Of a DNA stretch of 64,000 nucleotides, positions 33,103 to 41,603 are shown piece by piece. Where the stretch lies: positions 93,450 through 157,449 of the forward strand of contig NZ_PYBV01000012.1 of the NCBI RefSeq assembly GCF_003205615.1, written 5' to 3'. How positions within the stretch are numbered: the first letter of the stretch is position 1; every line of letters begins with the position of its first letter. Below the pieces are notes generated by a model that saw nothing but the letters and a program-made list of their open reading frames with translations, searched no databases and was not told the origin of the DNA. Both the position numbers and the translations under genes were made by a program. The DNA is from Micromonospora arborensis. Lineage in GTDB: Bacteria; Actinomycetota; Actinomycetes; Mycobacteriales; Micromonosporaceae.

Positions 33103-36100
33103 ATGAAGTTGGTGTGGAGGCGTGCCCGCGAGGCGCGCGGGCTGCTGGTGGCTGCGGTGATCGCGGCGCTGGTGGCCGTCGCGTTGGTCACCGGACTGTC
33201 CGACTACAACCGGCGGGCGGTGGACGCCGGGCAGCGGGCGCTCGTCGCCGCCTCGCCGGCGGAGGAACGCGGCCTCCTGGTCAGTGGTTCAGCCGGGCGC
33301 GACGCGGCCGAGTTCGCCAACCGCGACAAGGCGGTCCGCGCCGAGTTCGCCGACGGGCTCGCCGGGGTCCCGGTCCGCGTGGCTGTCGCCCGGTACGGCA
33401 CCGGCCGGGAGCTGACCGGTTCCCTCGGATCCGTGCCCCGCACCGGCGACGACCCCATCTTCGCCAGCCTGGCCACCCTCGACGACCTCGCCGCGCACGC
33501 GGAGCTGACCAGCGGGGCGTGGCCCCAGGCGGGGGCGAACCCGATCCAGGTGAGCCTTCCGGAGCGGGCCGCGGGTGCGCTGGGCCTGACCGTCGGCGAA
33601 CGCATCCCGGTGCGCGACCGGGCCACCGAGCGGCGCGGCGAGTTCGTGCTCGCCGGCACCTGGCGGCCCCGCGACCCGACCGACGCGTACTGGCTGCTCG
33701 CCCCCGGGGTGGGCGCCGGCAGCGCCCCCTCCGGCACCTCGTACGGGCCGTTCACGCTCGACCGGGCCGACTTCGAGGCGACCTTCCCGGGTGCGGTGTC
33801 GGCGTCCTGGCTGGCCGAACCGGATCTCGGTGACGTCGACAGCGCCGATCTGCCGGCCGTGCGGAAGGCCCTCACCGCGGCCGGCACGGCGGTGCCGGAG
33901 GCCGCCCAACTGGGCTCGTCGGCGCAGACGGCGACCAAGATGGCGGGGCTGCTGGACCGGATCGGCCGCGCCGACCTGGTGGGCCGCTCCTCGCTGGCCA
34001 CTCCGCTGCTGCTCATCCTGGTGCTCGGCGGGTACGCGCTGGTCCTGGTCGCCGCCCTCCTGCACGAGGACCGACGCGCGCAGACCGCGCTGCTGCGCGC
34101 CCGGGGTGCGGCCCGCCGGCAGTTGGCCGGTCTCGCCGCCCGCGAGGCCACCCTGGTGGTCGCCCCGGCCGTTCTGCTCGGACCACTGATCGCCGTGGAA
34201 GCGCTGCGGTTCGTCCGGCCCGGTGGGTCGACGGAACTCTCCGCCGCCGGCGGCAACACCGCCCTGGTCTGGGCCGCCGCCGTGGCAACCGCGGTGGGCT
34301 GCCTGGTGGCCATGGTCGCGCCGACGCTGCGCGGTGCCGGAACGTACGTCGCCGACATGGCCGCCCGATCCCGCCCGAACCGGGCGGCGAGCGTCCAGCG
34401 GGCCAGCGTCGACCTGGTGCTGGTGGCGCTCGCCGTGCTCGCCTGGGTGCAACTACGCCGGTACGCCTCACCGCTGGCCGGCTCGAACGGCCAGCTCGGG
34501 CTCGACCCGCTGCTGGTCGCCGCCCCGACGCTCGGCGTGCTGGCCGGCGCCGTACTGGCGCTGCGGGTGCTCCCGCCGCTCACCCGGTTCGCCGAGCGGT
34601 TCGTCGACCGACGCCCGTGGACCGCCACCATGTTCGGCATGTGGCAGGCCGGACGGCGCCCACACGCCGGTCCGGTACTGCTGCTCGCCCTCGCCGTCGG
34701 TGGCAGCACCCTGGCCTGGTCCCTGATCAGCACGGGGGAGCGATCGCAGGTCGAGCAGGCCGGCCACACGGTCGGCGCCGACCTGCGGGTCACCGAGCGC
34801 GGCGGTTCCGCTCCGCCGGACCGGGCCACGCAACTCGCCGCGCTGCCGGGCGTGGACCGTGCGCTCCCGGCGTGGCGCGACGAGGTACGGGTCGGCCGGA
34901 ACGACCTCCCGGCGACCGTGATCGGTGTCGACCCGGCCAGCGCCCCCGGCGTGGTCCGCCTCGCCGACCGCCTCGCCGACGGGCCGGTGTCGGAGCAGTA
35001 CCAGCGGATGATCGCTGCGCGCGGGGCCCCTGCGGGTATCGAACTGCCCGCCGACACGCGCGCGATCACCGGCACGGTGCGTACCCCGGTGAGCAGCGCC
35101 GTCCGGTCCCTCCGGGTCGCGGTGACGCTGCTGGTCACCAGCTCCGACGGACTCGCCCTGCGGCTGCCGGCGGTCGACGCGGACGGTGACGGCCGGGCCA
35201 CCCAGTTCACCGTGCAGTTACCCGACGTGGGCGGGGCGCGGCTACGGCTGGCCGGGTTCGAATCCGACGGTGGGCTGGCGGCCGGCAACGCCTACCGCCT
35301 CCAGGTGGACGACTTGGCGGTGGTCAAGGCCGATGGCACGACCCAGCCAGCCGAACTGAGCGGCGGCTGGGTGATGACGGCCCTCGGCGTGAAACCCACG
35401 CCGGTGCGGACCACCGGTACCGGGTTCGCCGCAGTCCACGCCGTGGAGGTGATTCCCGGCGGTCAGTTCGAGTACCAACCGCCCACCCGGTTCGCCGTCG
35501 TGCCCGCCGGACCGGGCGCGGCCGTCCCGGTGCTGATGACCCCCGCGGTACGTGAAGCCCTGAGCCTGCGCATCGGCGACTCCGTCGACCTGACGCTCTC
35601 CGGGGTGTCACTGAAGGTCCACCTGATCGGTGAGCTGGCCTCCGTGCCGACCACCAGCGGCGAAGGCGTGCTGCTCGACCTGCCCGCCGGGGTCGACGCG
35701 CTGATCCAGGCCGGCGGCACGGTGCGGTCCACTCCGGAGTGGTGGGTCAGCACCGACGACGCGTCGGCCGCCGCCCAGGCCGCCAGCGAACTTCCTGGCG
35801 TGACAGTGCTCGACCGGGAGAAGGTGATCGAGTCGGCCGCCGAGGATCCGTACTGGCGCGGGTCGCGCACCGGGATGCTCGCCGCCGCCCTCGGCGCGGT
35901 GCTGCTCGCCATCGTCGGCCTGATGGTGGACGTGTGGGCCACCGCCCGGCGCCGGCTCAGCGAGTTCGCGGTGCTGCACACCCTCGGCGCCACACCTCGG
36001 TTGCTGGCCCGGGCGCTGCTGGCCGAACAGGCCTTCCTCGCCGGCATCGGGGTAGGCGTCGGTCTGCTGCTCGGTGCCGCGGTCGGGGCCACCATGGCCC

Positions 36101-36288
36101 CACTGGTCATCCTCACCCCGGCCGCCGGCCGGCCGATCCCCCCGGCGGCGTTCGCGCTTCCCTGGGTGCCGATCGGCCTGACCGCGGTCGGTCTGCTGCT
36201 GGCGGCGCTCGCCTTCAGCGCGTTCATCGCCGCCGGCATCCGTCAGCGGGTGGCGGCGGTGCAGTTGCGAATCGGGGGAGAACGATGA
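33103..36288 (+). CDS. Large FtsX/MacB-like ABC transporter permease (1061 aa)
   Basis: The GTG-to-ATG spacing is resolved by GGGGAGG before the ATG at 33103. The protein has an N-terminal membrane helix, a large extracytoplasmic domain, a block of FtsX-like helices (ATPLLLILVLGGYALVLVAAL, ATLVVAPAVLLGPLI), a second extracytoplasmic domain and a C-terminal FtsX block (MLAAALGAVLLAIVGLMVDV, HTLGATPRLLARALLAEQAF). This is the duplicated layout of actinobacterial DUF214/MacB-type permeases that move lipids or peptides, or transmit force, rather than act as classical importers. Its stop overlaps the start of the second permease. Confidence 0.9.
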   Translation: MKLVWRRAREARGLLVAAVIAALVAVALVTGLSDYNRRAVDAGQRALVAASPAEERGLLVSGSAGRDAAEFANRDKAVRAEFADGLAGVPVRVAVARYGTGRELTGSLGSVPRTGDDPIFASLATLDDLAAHAELTSGAWPQAGANPIQVSLPERAAGALGLTVGERIPVRDRATERRGEFVLAGTWRPRDPTDAYWLLAPGVGAGSAPSGTSYGPFTLDRADFEATFPGAVSASWLAEPDLGDVDSADLPAVRKALTAAGTAVPEAAQLGSSAQTATKMAGLLDRIGRADLVGRSSLATPLLLILVLGGYALVLVAALLHEDRRAQTALLRARGAARRQLAGLAAREATLVVAPAVLLGPLIAVEALRFVRPGGSTELSAAGGNTALVWAAAVATAVGCLVAMVAPTLRGAGTYVADMAARSRPNRAASVQRASVDLVLVALAVLAWVQLRRYASPLAGSNGQLGLDPLLVAAPTLGVLAGAVLALRVLPPLTRFAERFVDRRPWTATMFGMWQAGRRPHAGPVLLLALAVGGSTLAWSLISTGERSQVEQAGHTVGADLRVTERGGSAPPDRATQLAALPGVDRALPAWRDEVRVGRNDLPATVIGVDPASAPGVVRLADRLADGPVSEQYQRMIAARGAPAGIELPADTRAITGTVRTPVSSAVRSLRVAVTLLVTSSDGLALRLPAVDADGDGRATQFTVQLPDVGGARLRLAGFESDGGLAAGNAYRLQVDDLAVVKADGTTQPAELSGGWVMTALGVKPTPVRTTGTGFAAVHAVEVIPGGQFEYQPPTRFAVVPAGPGAAVPVLMTPAVREALSLRIGDSVDLTLSGVSLKVHLIGELASVPTTSGEGVLLDLPAGVDALIQAGGTVRSTPEWWVSTDDASAAAQAASELPGVTVLDREKVIESAAEDPYWRGSRTGMLAAALGAVLLAIVGLMVDVWATARRRLSEFAVLHTLGATPRLLARALLAEQAFLAGIGVGVGLLLGAAVGATMAPLVILTPAAGRPIPPAAFALPWVPIGLTAVGLLLAALAFSAFIAAGIRQRVAAVQLRIGGER

Positions 36289-38993
36289 GCGTCGGCGCGG
36301 CTGCCCGGCGGGTCCGGGCGTACGGAGGGCAGTTCCTGCTCCTGGCGGCGTTGACGCTGGTGGTCACGCTCCTGATCAGCGGCGTGCCCCGGCTGGTCAA
36401 CCGGCTCGCCGAACAGGGGCTTCGGGCGCAGCTGAACAGTGAGCCGGCAGCCCGTCGCGACATCTCCTACACCACCGGCGTGGTGACCGTCCCCGCCAAC
36501 AAACCCGCGACGCTCAGCGCCCGTGAGCGGTTCGACGCCCTGGCCGCGGGAATGCCCTCGCAGGTGCGTTCGGCGGTGAACGAGCGGTGGTACAACGTCG
36601 ACGCTGAAGCCACCCGGGTGGTCGGGCCGGACCTCGCGGCCCGCAACATGCTGGTCGACCTGGGCCTCCGGGCCGTGCCCGACATCAAGGAAGCCAGCAC
36701 CCTCGTGGAGGGGGCGTGGCCGAGCGAGACGTACGTGCCCGACCGCCCGATCGAGGTGGTGCTGGACGTCGACGTGGCCGCCAAGCTCAACCTGCGTACC
36801 GGCAGCCAACTGCGCATCGGCAGGGTAGATGTCACGAAGGAGCTTGTCGACGATTCCCCGCTGGTGGTGGTCGGGCTGTTCCGCCCCGTCGACCGTACGG
36901 GCGGCATCTGGGACGGGCTGCCATCGATGCTGCGGATCACCGACCCGGCCGGGGACGGTGAGCCGTTCATCGCCACGGGTGCGGTCGCCTCGTCGACCCT
37001 CGACAAGCGGGCTGCGGCGGGTTGGTCGGTCCGATACAACTGGCGGTACCGACTGGACGTCGACAGCATCGATGCGCGGAAGCTGGACCAGCTGATCGAC
37101 GGTCTGCAGGAATCGCAGCGCAACAAGCCGGCCGACCTCTCCTTGGCCCAGGGTGTCGACATTCCGTTGCGGGCGTTCGCCGCGCAGGTGAACGCCGCCC
37201 GGACCCTGCTGGCGGTGATCGCGGCCGGCGTACTGGCAACCCTGGCCGGGCTGATCGTGCTCGCGGCGACCCTCGCCACCCGGCGGCGTCGATCGGAGTT
37301 CGTGCTGATCCGTGCACGGGGCGGCGGGGCCACCGCTGGTGCCCGCCGCAGCCTCGCCGAGTCACTGCTGGTGGTGCCGGTCGCCGCCGCGCTCGGCTGG
37401 TGGCTGGGCACTCTGTTCCCCGGCGCCCCGGACCCCAGCACGCCGTACGCGGTCGCCGCAACCGTCCTGGTCACCCTGGCGTTGCCGCTGGCCACGCTGG
37501 CCGTGCCGACCGGTGGGGCGGCCCGCCGCGACCTGGTCCGGATGCGCCCGTCGACCCGCCGGCTCACCGTCGAGCTCTTCGTGCTGGGGCTCGCCGTGCT
37601 CGCCGCGGTGCTGCTGCGTCGGCGCGGCCTCACCCTCGGTGAGGTGGACCCACTGCTGGTGTCGGTGCCGGTGCTGCTCGCAATCGCCGCGGCGGTGCTC
37701 GCGCTGCGGGCGTACCCCTGGCCGTTGCTGCTGGTCAGTCGGCTGGCCGCGCGGACCCGGGGCAGCGTGGCCTTCCTCGGGACGGCGCGGGCCGGTCGGT
37801 CGGCTGTCGCCGCCCCGCTGGTCGTCGTGGTGCTGGCGATCGGCACTGCGGCGTTCTGTGCGGTCGTCGCCGCAGGCGTCGACGCGAGCCGGGACCGGGC
37901 CGCCGAGCAGATCGTGCCCGCCGACGCGGTGATCCGCGGGGAGCGCTTCGCCCCCGACACGGTCGACGAGTTGGGCCGCCTGTCGGGGGTCCGGGCCGTG
38001 ACGCGGCTGCTGTACGGGTCCGACGAGCAGTTGGCAGCCGACGAGCTCGGGACCAGCCCTCGGCTCGGTGAGACGGCTGTGCTGCTGGTCGACGGACCAG
38101 GACTGGCCACGGTGGCTCGGGAATCCGGGTTGGACCTGCCGCTTCCGGACGCGTTGCGCACCGCCCGGCCCGAACCGGGGCCGCTGCCGGCGATCGTCGC
38201 GCCGGAGGTCGCCGCCGATCTGGCCAAGGCCGGGCTGGACCGCTCCGCCTTCATCTCGGTGCAGGGGCAGCGGTACGAGTTCCGGGTGGCCGGCAGCGAG
38301 GAGAGTTTCCCCCTGCTGTCGGCGAACACCAGCCGGTTCGTGATCCTGCCCTGGCAGGCGCTGCCGGCGCGAAACACCACACCGGTGGCGACGAGCCTGC
38401 TGGTCGCCGGGGATCGGCTGGACGCGGAGGCGCTACGCCGCGCCGGCGACCAGGGGCAGCTGCGGTACCAGCAGGAAGGGGCGGTCACCGGCCAGGAACG
38501 GCCGATCGGGGTGGTCGTCGACACCCGGGCCGACGTCCGGCGTGATCTCGGTGACGGCGGTGCGAACGGCGTACTGGCCTTCGGGTTCGTGGCCGGTGCC
38601 GCCGGTGGCTCCGTGCTCGGGCTGCTGGCCATCGCGTTCACCGTGCTGGCCGGCGCGCGGGCCCGAGGTCAGGTGCTGTCCCGGCTGCGTACCCTCGGTT
38701 TGTCCCGCCGGCAGTGGCGTGGGCTGCTGCTGGTCGAGCTTGCCCCGCTGGTCGGGGTGTCGGTGCTGACCGGCGCGCTCGTCGGTGCGGTGCTGCCCCT
38801 GCTGCTCAACCCGGTGCTCGGCCTGTCCGCCTTCACCAGTGGCATGCCGGTCCGAGTGGCCTTCGAGCCCGGCCTGGTGGCTGCGGTGCTCGCGCTCGGA
38901 GTGGTCGCCCTCGGCTTCGCGGTCGCCGTCGAGGCCCTGAACAACCGCCGGTTGCGCCTCGGTGAGGTGCTTCGGCTCGGAGAGGAGAGCTGA
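36285..38993 (+). CDS. Second FtsX-like ABC transporter permease (902 aa)
   Basis: The ATG at 36285 overlaps the previous stop (ATGA); the 180 upstream in-frame codons are noise. The topology parallels its neighbour: first helix (LLLAALTLVVTLLISGV), a long outer domain of about 270 residues, helices around 300-450 with ARGGGATAGARRSLAESL between, a second outer domain, and a final FtsX block with RLRTLGLSRRQWRGLLLVE. The two permeases are distantly related and probably form a heterodimer served by the two downstream ATPases. The substrate is unknown. Confidence 0.9.
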   Translation: MSVGAAARRVRAYGGQFLLLAALTLVVTLLISGVPRLVNRLAEQGLRAQLNSEPAARRDISYTTGVVTVPANKPATLSARERFDALAAGMPSQVRSAVNERWYNVDAEATRVVGPDLAARNMLVDLGLRAVPDIKEASTLVEGAWPSETYVPDRPIEVVLDVDVAAKLNLRTGSQLRIGRVDVTKELVDDSPLVVVGLFRPVDRTGGIWDGLPSMLRITDPAGDGEPFIATGAVASSTLDKRAAAGWSVRYNWRYRLDVDSIDARKLDQLIDGLQESQRNKPADLSLAQGVDIPLRAFAAQVNAARTLLAVIAAGVLATLAGLIVLAATLATRRRRSEFVLIRARGGGATAGARRSLAESLLVVPVAAALGWWLGTLFPGAPDPSTPYAVAATVLVTLALPLATLAVPTGGAARRDLVRMRPSTRRLTVELFVLGLAVLAAVLLRRRGLTLGEVDPLLVSVPVLLAIAAAVLALRAYPWPLLLVSRLAARTRGSVAFLGTARAGRSAVAAPLVVVVLAIGTAAFCAVVAAGVDASRDRAAEQIVPADAVIRGERFAPDTVDELGRLSGVRAVTRLLYGSDEQLAADELGTSPRLGETAVLLVDGPGLATVARESGLDLPLPDALRTARPEPGPLPAIVAPEVAADLAKAGLDRSAFISVQGQRYEFRVAGSEESFPLLSANTSRFVILPWQALPARNTTPVATSLLVAGDRLDAEALRRAGDQGQLRYQQEGAVTGQERPIGVVVDTRADVRRDLGDGGANGVLAFGFVAGAAGGSVLGLLAIAFTVLAGARARGQVLSRLRTLGLSRRQWRGLLLVELAPLVGVSVLTGALVGAVLPLLLNPVLGLSAFTSGMPVRVAFEPGLVAAVLALGVVALGFAVAVEALNNRRLRLGEVLRLGEES

Positions 38994-38994
38994 G

Positions 38995-39990
38995 ATGACC
39001 GCTACCACCCAGACTTCACCGGTGCCCGACCTGGCTGCCCTGCAGCAGCAGGCCGCGCAACGCGCCGCGGAGCGGGCCGGGGGACAGGACCGGCTGCGTG
39101 GGCACATCGTCTGCGACGGCCTGGTGCGCATCTTCAAGACCGAGGGGGTGGAGGTGGTCGCCCTGCAGGGGCTCGACCTGGTCATCGACCGGGGTGAGCT
39201 GGTGGCGATCGTCGGCGCGTCCGGCTCGGGCAAGTCGACCCTGCTCAACATCCTCTCCGGCCTGGACACGCCGACCGCCGGTATCGCCCGGGTGGCCGAC
39301 TACGACCTGCTCTCGCTGTCCGCGAAGCGGCGGTTGAGCTACCGGCGGGAGCTGGTCGGCTTCGTCTGGCAGCAGACCGGCCGCAACCTGCTGCCGTACC
39401 TCACCGCGCTGGAGAACGTCGAGCTGCCGATGCAGCTTGCCGGCAGGCTTGGTGGCAAGGCCCGCCGGCAGCGAGCCCGGGAACTGCTCGACATGGTCGG
39501 CGTGGGGTACTGCGCGGACCGGCGGCCCGGGCAGCTCAGCGGTGGCGAGCAGCAGCGGTGCGCGGTGGCTGTGGCGGTGGCCAACGACCCGGAGGTGCTC
39601 TTCGCCGACGAGCCGACCGGCGAACTGGACGAGGCGACCGGCGCCGACGTCTTCGCCGCGCTGCGCACCATCAACGCCGAGCTGGGCGTGACCATCGTGG
39701 TCGTCACCCACGACCACGCGGTGGCCACGCAGGTTCGCCGGACCGTCGCGATCCGCGACGGTCGGACCGCCTCCGAGGTACGCCGAACCGCTCGGATCGG
39801 CGTCGACGGCAACACCGAGTTGGTCAGCGAGGAGTACGCGGTGCTGGACCGAAACGGCCGGATGCAACTACCGGCCGCGTTCGTCGACGCGCTCTCGCTG
39901 AAGGAGCGGGTCCGGCTCGATCTGGAGCCGGACCATGTGCAGGTGCGGTCTGGTGACCGGGCCTCAGACGAGCGGGGGGCAGGGGCATGA
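38995..39990 (+). CDS. ABC transporter ATPase with AbrB-like C-terminal extension
   Basis: The ATG at 38995 follows GGAGAGGAG. Residues about 35-260 form a LolD/MacB-type ATPase: Walker A GASGSGKST, Q-loop WQQTGRNLLPYL, signature LSGGEQQR, Walker B VLFADEPTGELD, and H-loop VVVTHDH. After the nucleotide-binding domain comes an unusual tail of about 70 residues; residues about 280-316 read EYAVLDRNGRMQLP...AFVDALSLKERVRLDLEPDHVQV, resembling a SpoVT/AbrB swapped-hairpin half (motif LDRNGRMQLPAAF). The start of the next ATPase overlaps by 4 bases. Confidence 0.9.
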   Translation: MTATTQTSPVPDLAALQQQAAQRAAERAGGQDRLRGHIVCDGLVRIFKTEGVEVVALQGLDLVIDRGELVAIVGASGSGKSTLLNILSGLDTPTAGIARVADYDLLSLSAKRRLSYRRELVGFVWQQTGRNLLPYLTALENVELPMQLAGRLGGKARRQRARELLDMVGVGYCADRRPGQLSGGEQQRCAVAVAVANDPEVLFADEPTGELDEATGADVFAALRTINAELGVTIVVVTHDHAVATQVRRTVAIRDGRTASEVRRTARIGVDGNTELVSEEYAVLDRNGRMQLPAAFVDALSLKERVRLDLEPDHVQVRSGDRASDERGAGA

Positions 39991-40727
39991 GCCGTCGGGA
40001 CATGGTGGTGACCGGCGCGGCCGGGTTCGGTGGTGGGCCTGCGGAGCACCCTGCCGAGGTGGTCCGGGTCAGTGGTGTGAGCCGCACCTTCGGCCGGGGC
40101 GAGCACGCCGTGCACGCGGTGCGGGACGTCTCGTTCAGCGCCAACCGTGGCGAACTGGTCGCCATCCGGGGCCGGTCCGGGGCCGGCAAGACCACGCTGC
40201 TGAACCTGATCGGCGGGTTGGACCGGCCGGACAGCGGCCAGGTCGTGGTCGCCGGGCACGAGGTGACCTCGGCCGGTGAGGCGGAGCTGCTGCGGCTGCG
40301 CCGGGGCACCGTCGGGTTCGTGTTCCAGACCTTCGGGCTGGTGCCGATCCTCTCCGCCGCCGAGAACGTGGGTGTGCCGTTGCGGCTGGCGCAGGTGCCG
40401 GCCGCGGAGCGGGAGCAGCGGGTCGCCGTGCTGCTGGAACTGGTCGGCCTAGGCGGGCACGCGGCCCAGCGCCCGTACGAGCTCTCCGGTGGTCAGCAGC
40501 AGCGGGTCGCGGTGGCCCGAGCACTGGCCAACGAGCCGGACCTGCTCATCGCCGACGAGCCGACCGGTCAACTCGACTCGGAGACCGGACGGTCCATCAT
40601 GGACCTGCTGCGCGCGGTGGTGCACGCCCGCGGCATGACCGCGCTGGTGGCCACGCACGACCCGGCCCTGATCGACCTCGCCGACCGGGTGCTCGTCCTG
40701 CGCGACGGAAGCCTGGTCGACGGCTGA
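39987..40727 (+). CDS. ABC transporter ATPase (LolD/MacB type)
   Basis: The 246-aa ATPase completes a four-gene export unit. Walker A is GRSGAGKTT, the Q-loop region VFQTFGLVPIL, the signature LSGGQQQR, Walker B LLIADEPTGQLD and the H-loop VATHDP. Its length is that of a bare nucleotide-binding domain, without the extension of the upstream paralogue, so the two ATPases may pair as a heterodimer beneath the two permeases. The ATG overlaps the previous stop. Confidence 0.92.
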   Translation: MSRRDMVVTGAAGFGGGPAEHPAEVVRVSGVSRTFGRGEHAVHAVRDVSFSANRGELVAIRGRSGAGKTTLLNLIGGLDRPDSGQVVVAGHEVTSAGEAELLRLRRGTVGFVFQTFGLVPILSAAENVGVPLRLAQVPAAEREQRVAVLLELVGLGGHAAQRPYELSGGQQQRVAVARALANEPDLLIADEPTGQLDSETGRSIMDLLRAVVHARGMTALVATHDPALIDLADRVLVLRDGSLVDG

Positions 40728-40740
40728 CCGCTGACCGCTG

Positions 40741-40770
40741 CCCGTGGCCCGTGGCCCGTGGCCCGTGGCC
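40741..40770. repeat. Heptamer tandem repeat (CCCGTGG)x4
   Basis: Four perfect copies of CCCGTGG plus CC begin 13 bases after the ABC operon. They are preceded by a TGACCGC duplication that includes the stop codon. Confidence 0.85.
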
Positions 40771-40825
40771 TGGGTTGTGGGCCCGCAGACTCGGTCAGAA
40801 CAGATTGCCTGGGTGTGCTCGCACC

Positions 40826-40968
40826 CTGTAGAGCTGCCCCAGATATGGACCGCGTGGGGGCGTGGGGAGTGCTGCGCCAGTTATGGACCGCGCGGGAGGC
40901 GTGGGAAACGGCTGTCCGTGCCTGCCGTCAGCACGATTCGCTGCCCCAGATCTGGGGCAGCTCTACAG
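40826..40968. repeat. Composite intergenic repeat: 38-bp direct repeats inside an 18-bp inverted repeat, with a 22-bp palindrome
   Basis: An 18-base sequence at 40826-40843 (CTGTAGAGCTGCCCCAGA) recurs inverted and perfect at 40951-40968. Between them two imperfect units of 38 bp begin GCTGCCCCAG (about 40833) and GCTGCGCCAG (40871), each containing TATGGACCGCG and GGCGTGGG. The right end contains a perfect 22-bp palindrome at 40940-40961 centred on AGATCT. No ORF is credible here; together with the flanking short tandem repeats it fills the 368-bp spacer 40728-41095. Confidence 0.8.
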
Positions 40969-41030
40969 GCACGTAGAGGGGCGACCTCGGGACCCGAGGT
41001 GCCACCGCGCGCCGGGTAGCTGGCGGGCCG

Positions 41031-41081
41031 GCGCCGTCGGTGGGCTGGCGCCGTCGGTGGGCTGGCGCCGTCGGCGGGCCG
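41031..41081. repeat. 17-bp tandem repeat, three copies
   Basis: GCGCCGTCGGTGGGCTG occurs at 41031-41047 and 41048-41064, with a third, slightly changed copy at 41065-41081 and a partial fourth running up to the end of the GNAT gene. Confidence 0.85.
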
Positions 41082-41095
41082 GCGTCAGCGGCGGG

Positions 41096-41548
41096 TCAGA
41101 GCGCGAGCTTCATGCCCTCGTGGCTGGCCGTGAAGCCGAGGCCCAGGTAGAAGCGGTGCGCGTCCGCGCGGGACTTGTCCGTGGTGAGCTGCACCAGGGC
41201 GCAGCCACGCTGCCGGGCCTGGTCGATGGCCCAGGTCATCAGGTCCCGACCCAGCCCTTGGCCGCGCCGGTCGGAGCGGACCCGGACCGCCTCGATCAGC
41301 GACCGCTCGCTGCCGTGCCGACCGAGGCCGGGGATGTAGGTGATCTGCAGACAGCCGACCAGCTCACCGGCCTGCTCGGCCACGATCAGCTGGTTGCGCG
41401 GGTCTGCGCTGATGTCCGCGAACGCCTTCTCGTAGGCCGCGTCGACCACGGTGAAATCGCGGGCCTTGCCGAGGACATCATCGGCGAGCAGGGCGATGAC
41501 GGCGGGCAGGTCGGCCCGGACAGCCTCCCGGTAGGTCACGTCGGTCAT
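41096..41548 (-). CDS. GNAT family N-acetyltransferase
   Basis: The 150-aa protein is a single acetyltransferase domain. It opens with YREAVRADLPAVIALLADD, has the acetyl-CoA motif VRSDRRGQGLGRDLMTWAI (Q/RxxGxG/A) and ends with TTDKSRADAHRFYLGLGFTASHEGMKLAL (RFYLGLGF is the diagnostic end). IEAVRVRSDRRGQGLG places it in the family acting on small molecules or protein N-termini; the acceptor is unknown. It is monocistronic, with repeats on its 3' side. Confidence 0.88.
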   Translation of the reverse strand: MTDVTYREAVRADLPAVIALLADDVLGKARDFTVVDAAYEKAFADISADPRNQLIVAEQAGELVGCLQITYIPGLGRHGSERSLIEAVRVRSDRRGQGLGRDLMTWAIDQARQRGCALVQLTTDKSRADAHRFYLGLGFTASHEGMKLAL

Positions 41549-41603
41549 GCTGATGAGCCTGGCACAGCGACGCCGACGGATGGGAGGCCGCCGAGCCGCG
41601 ACG

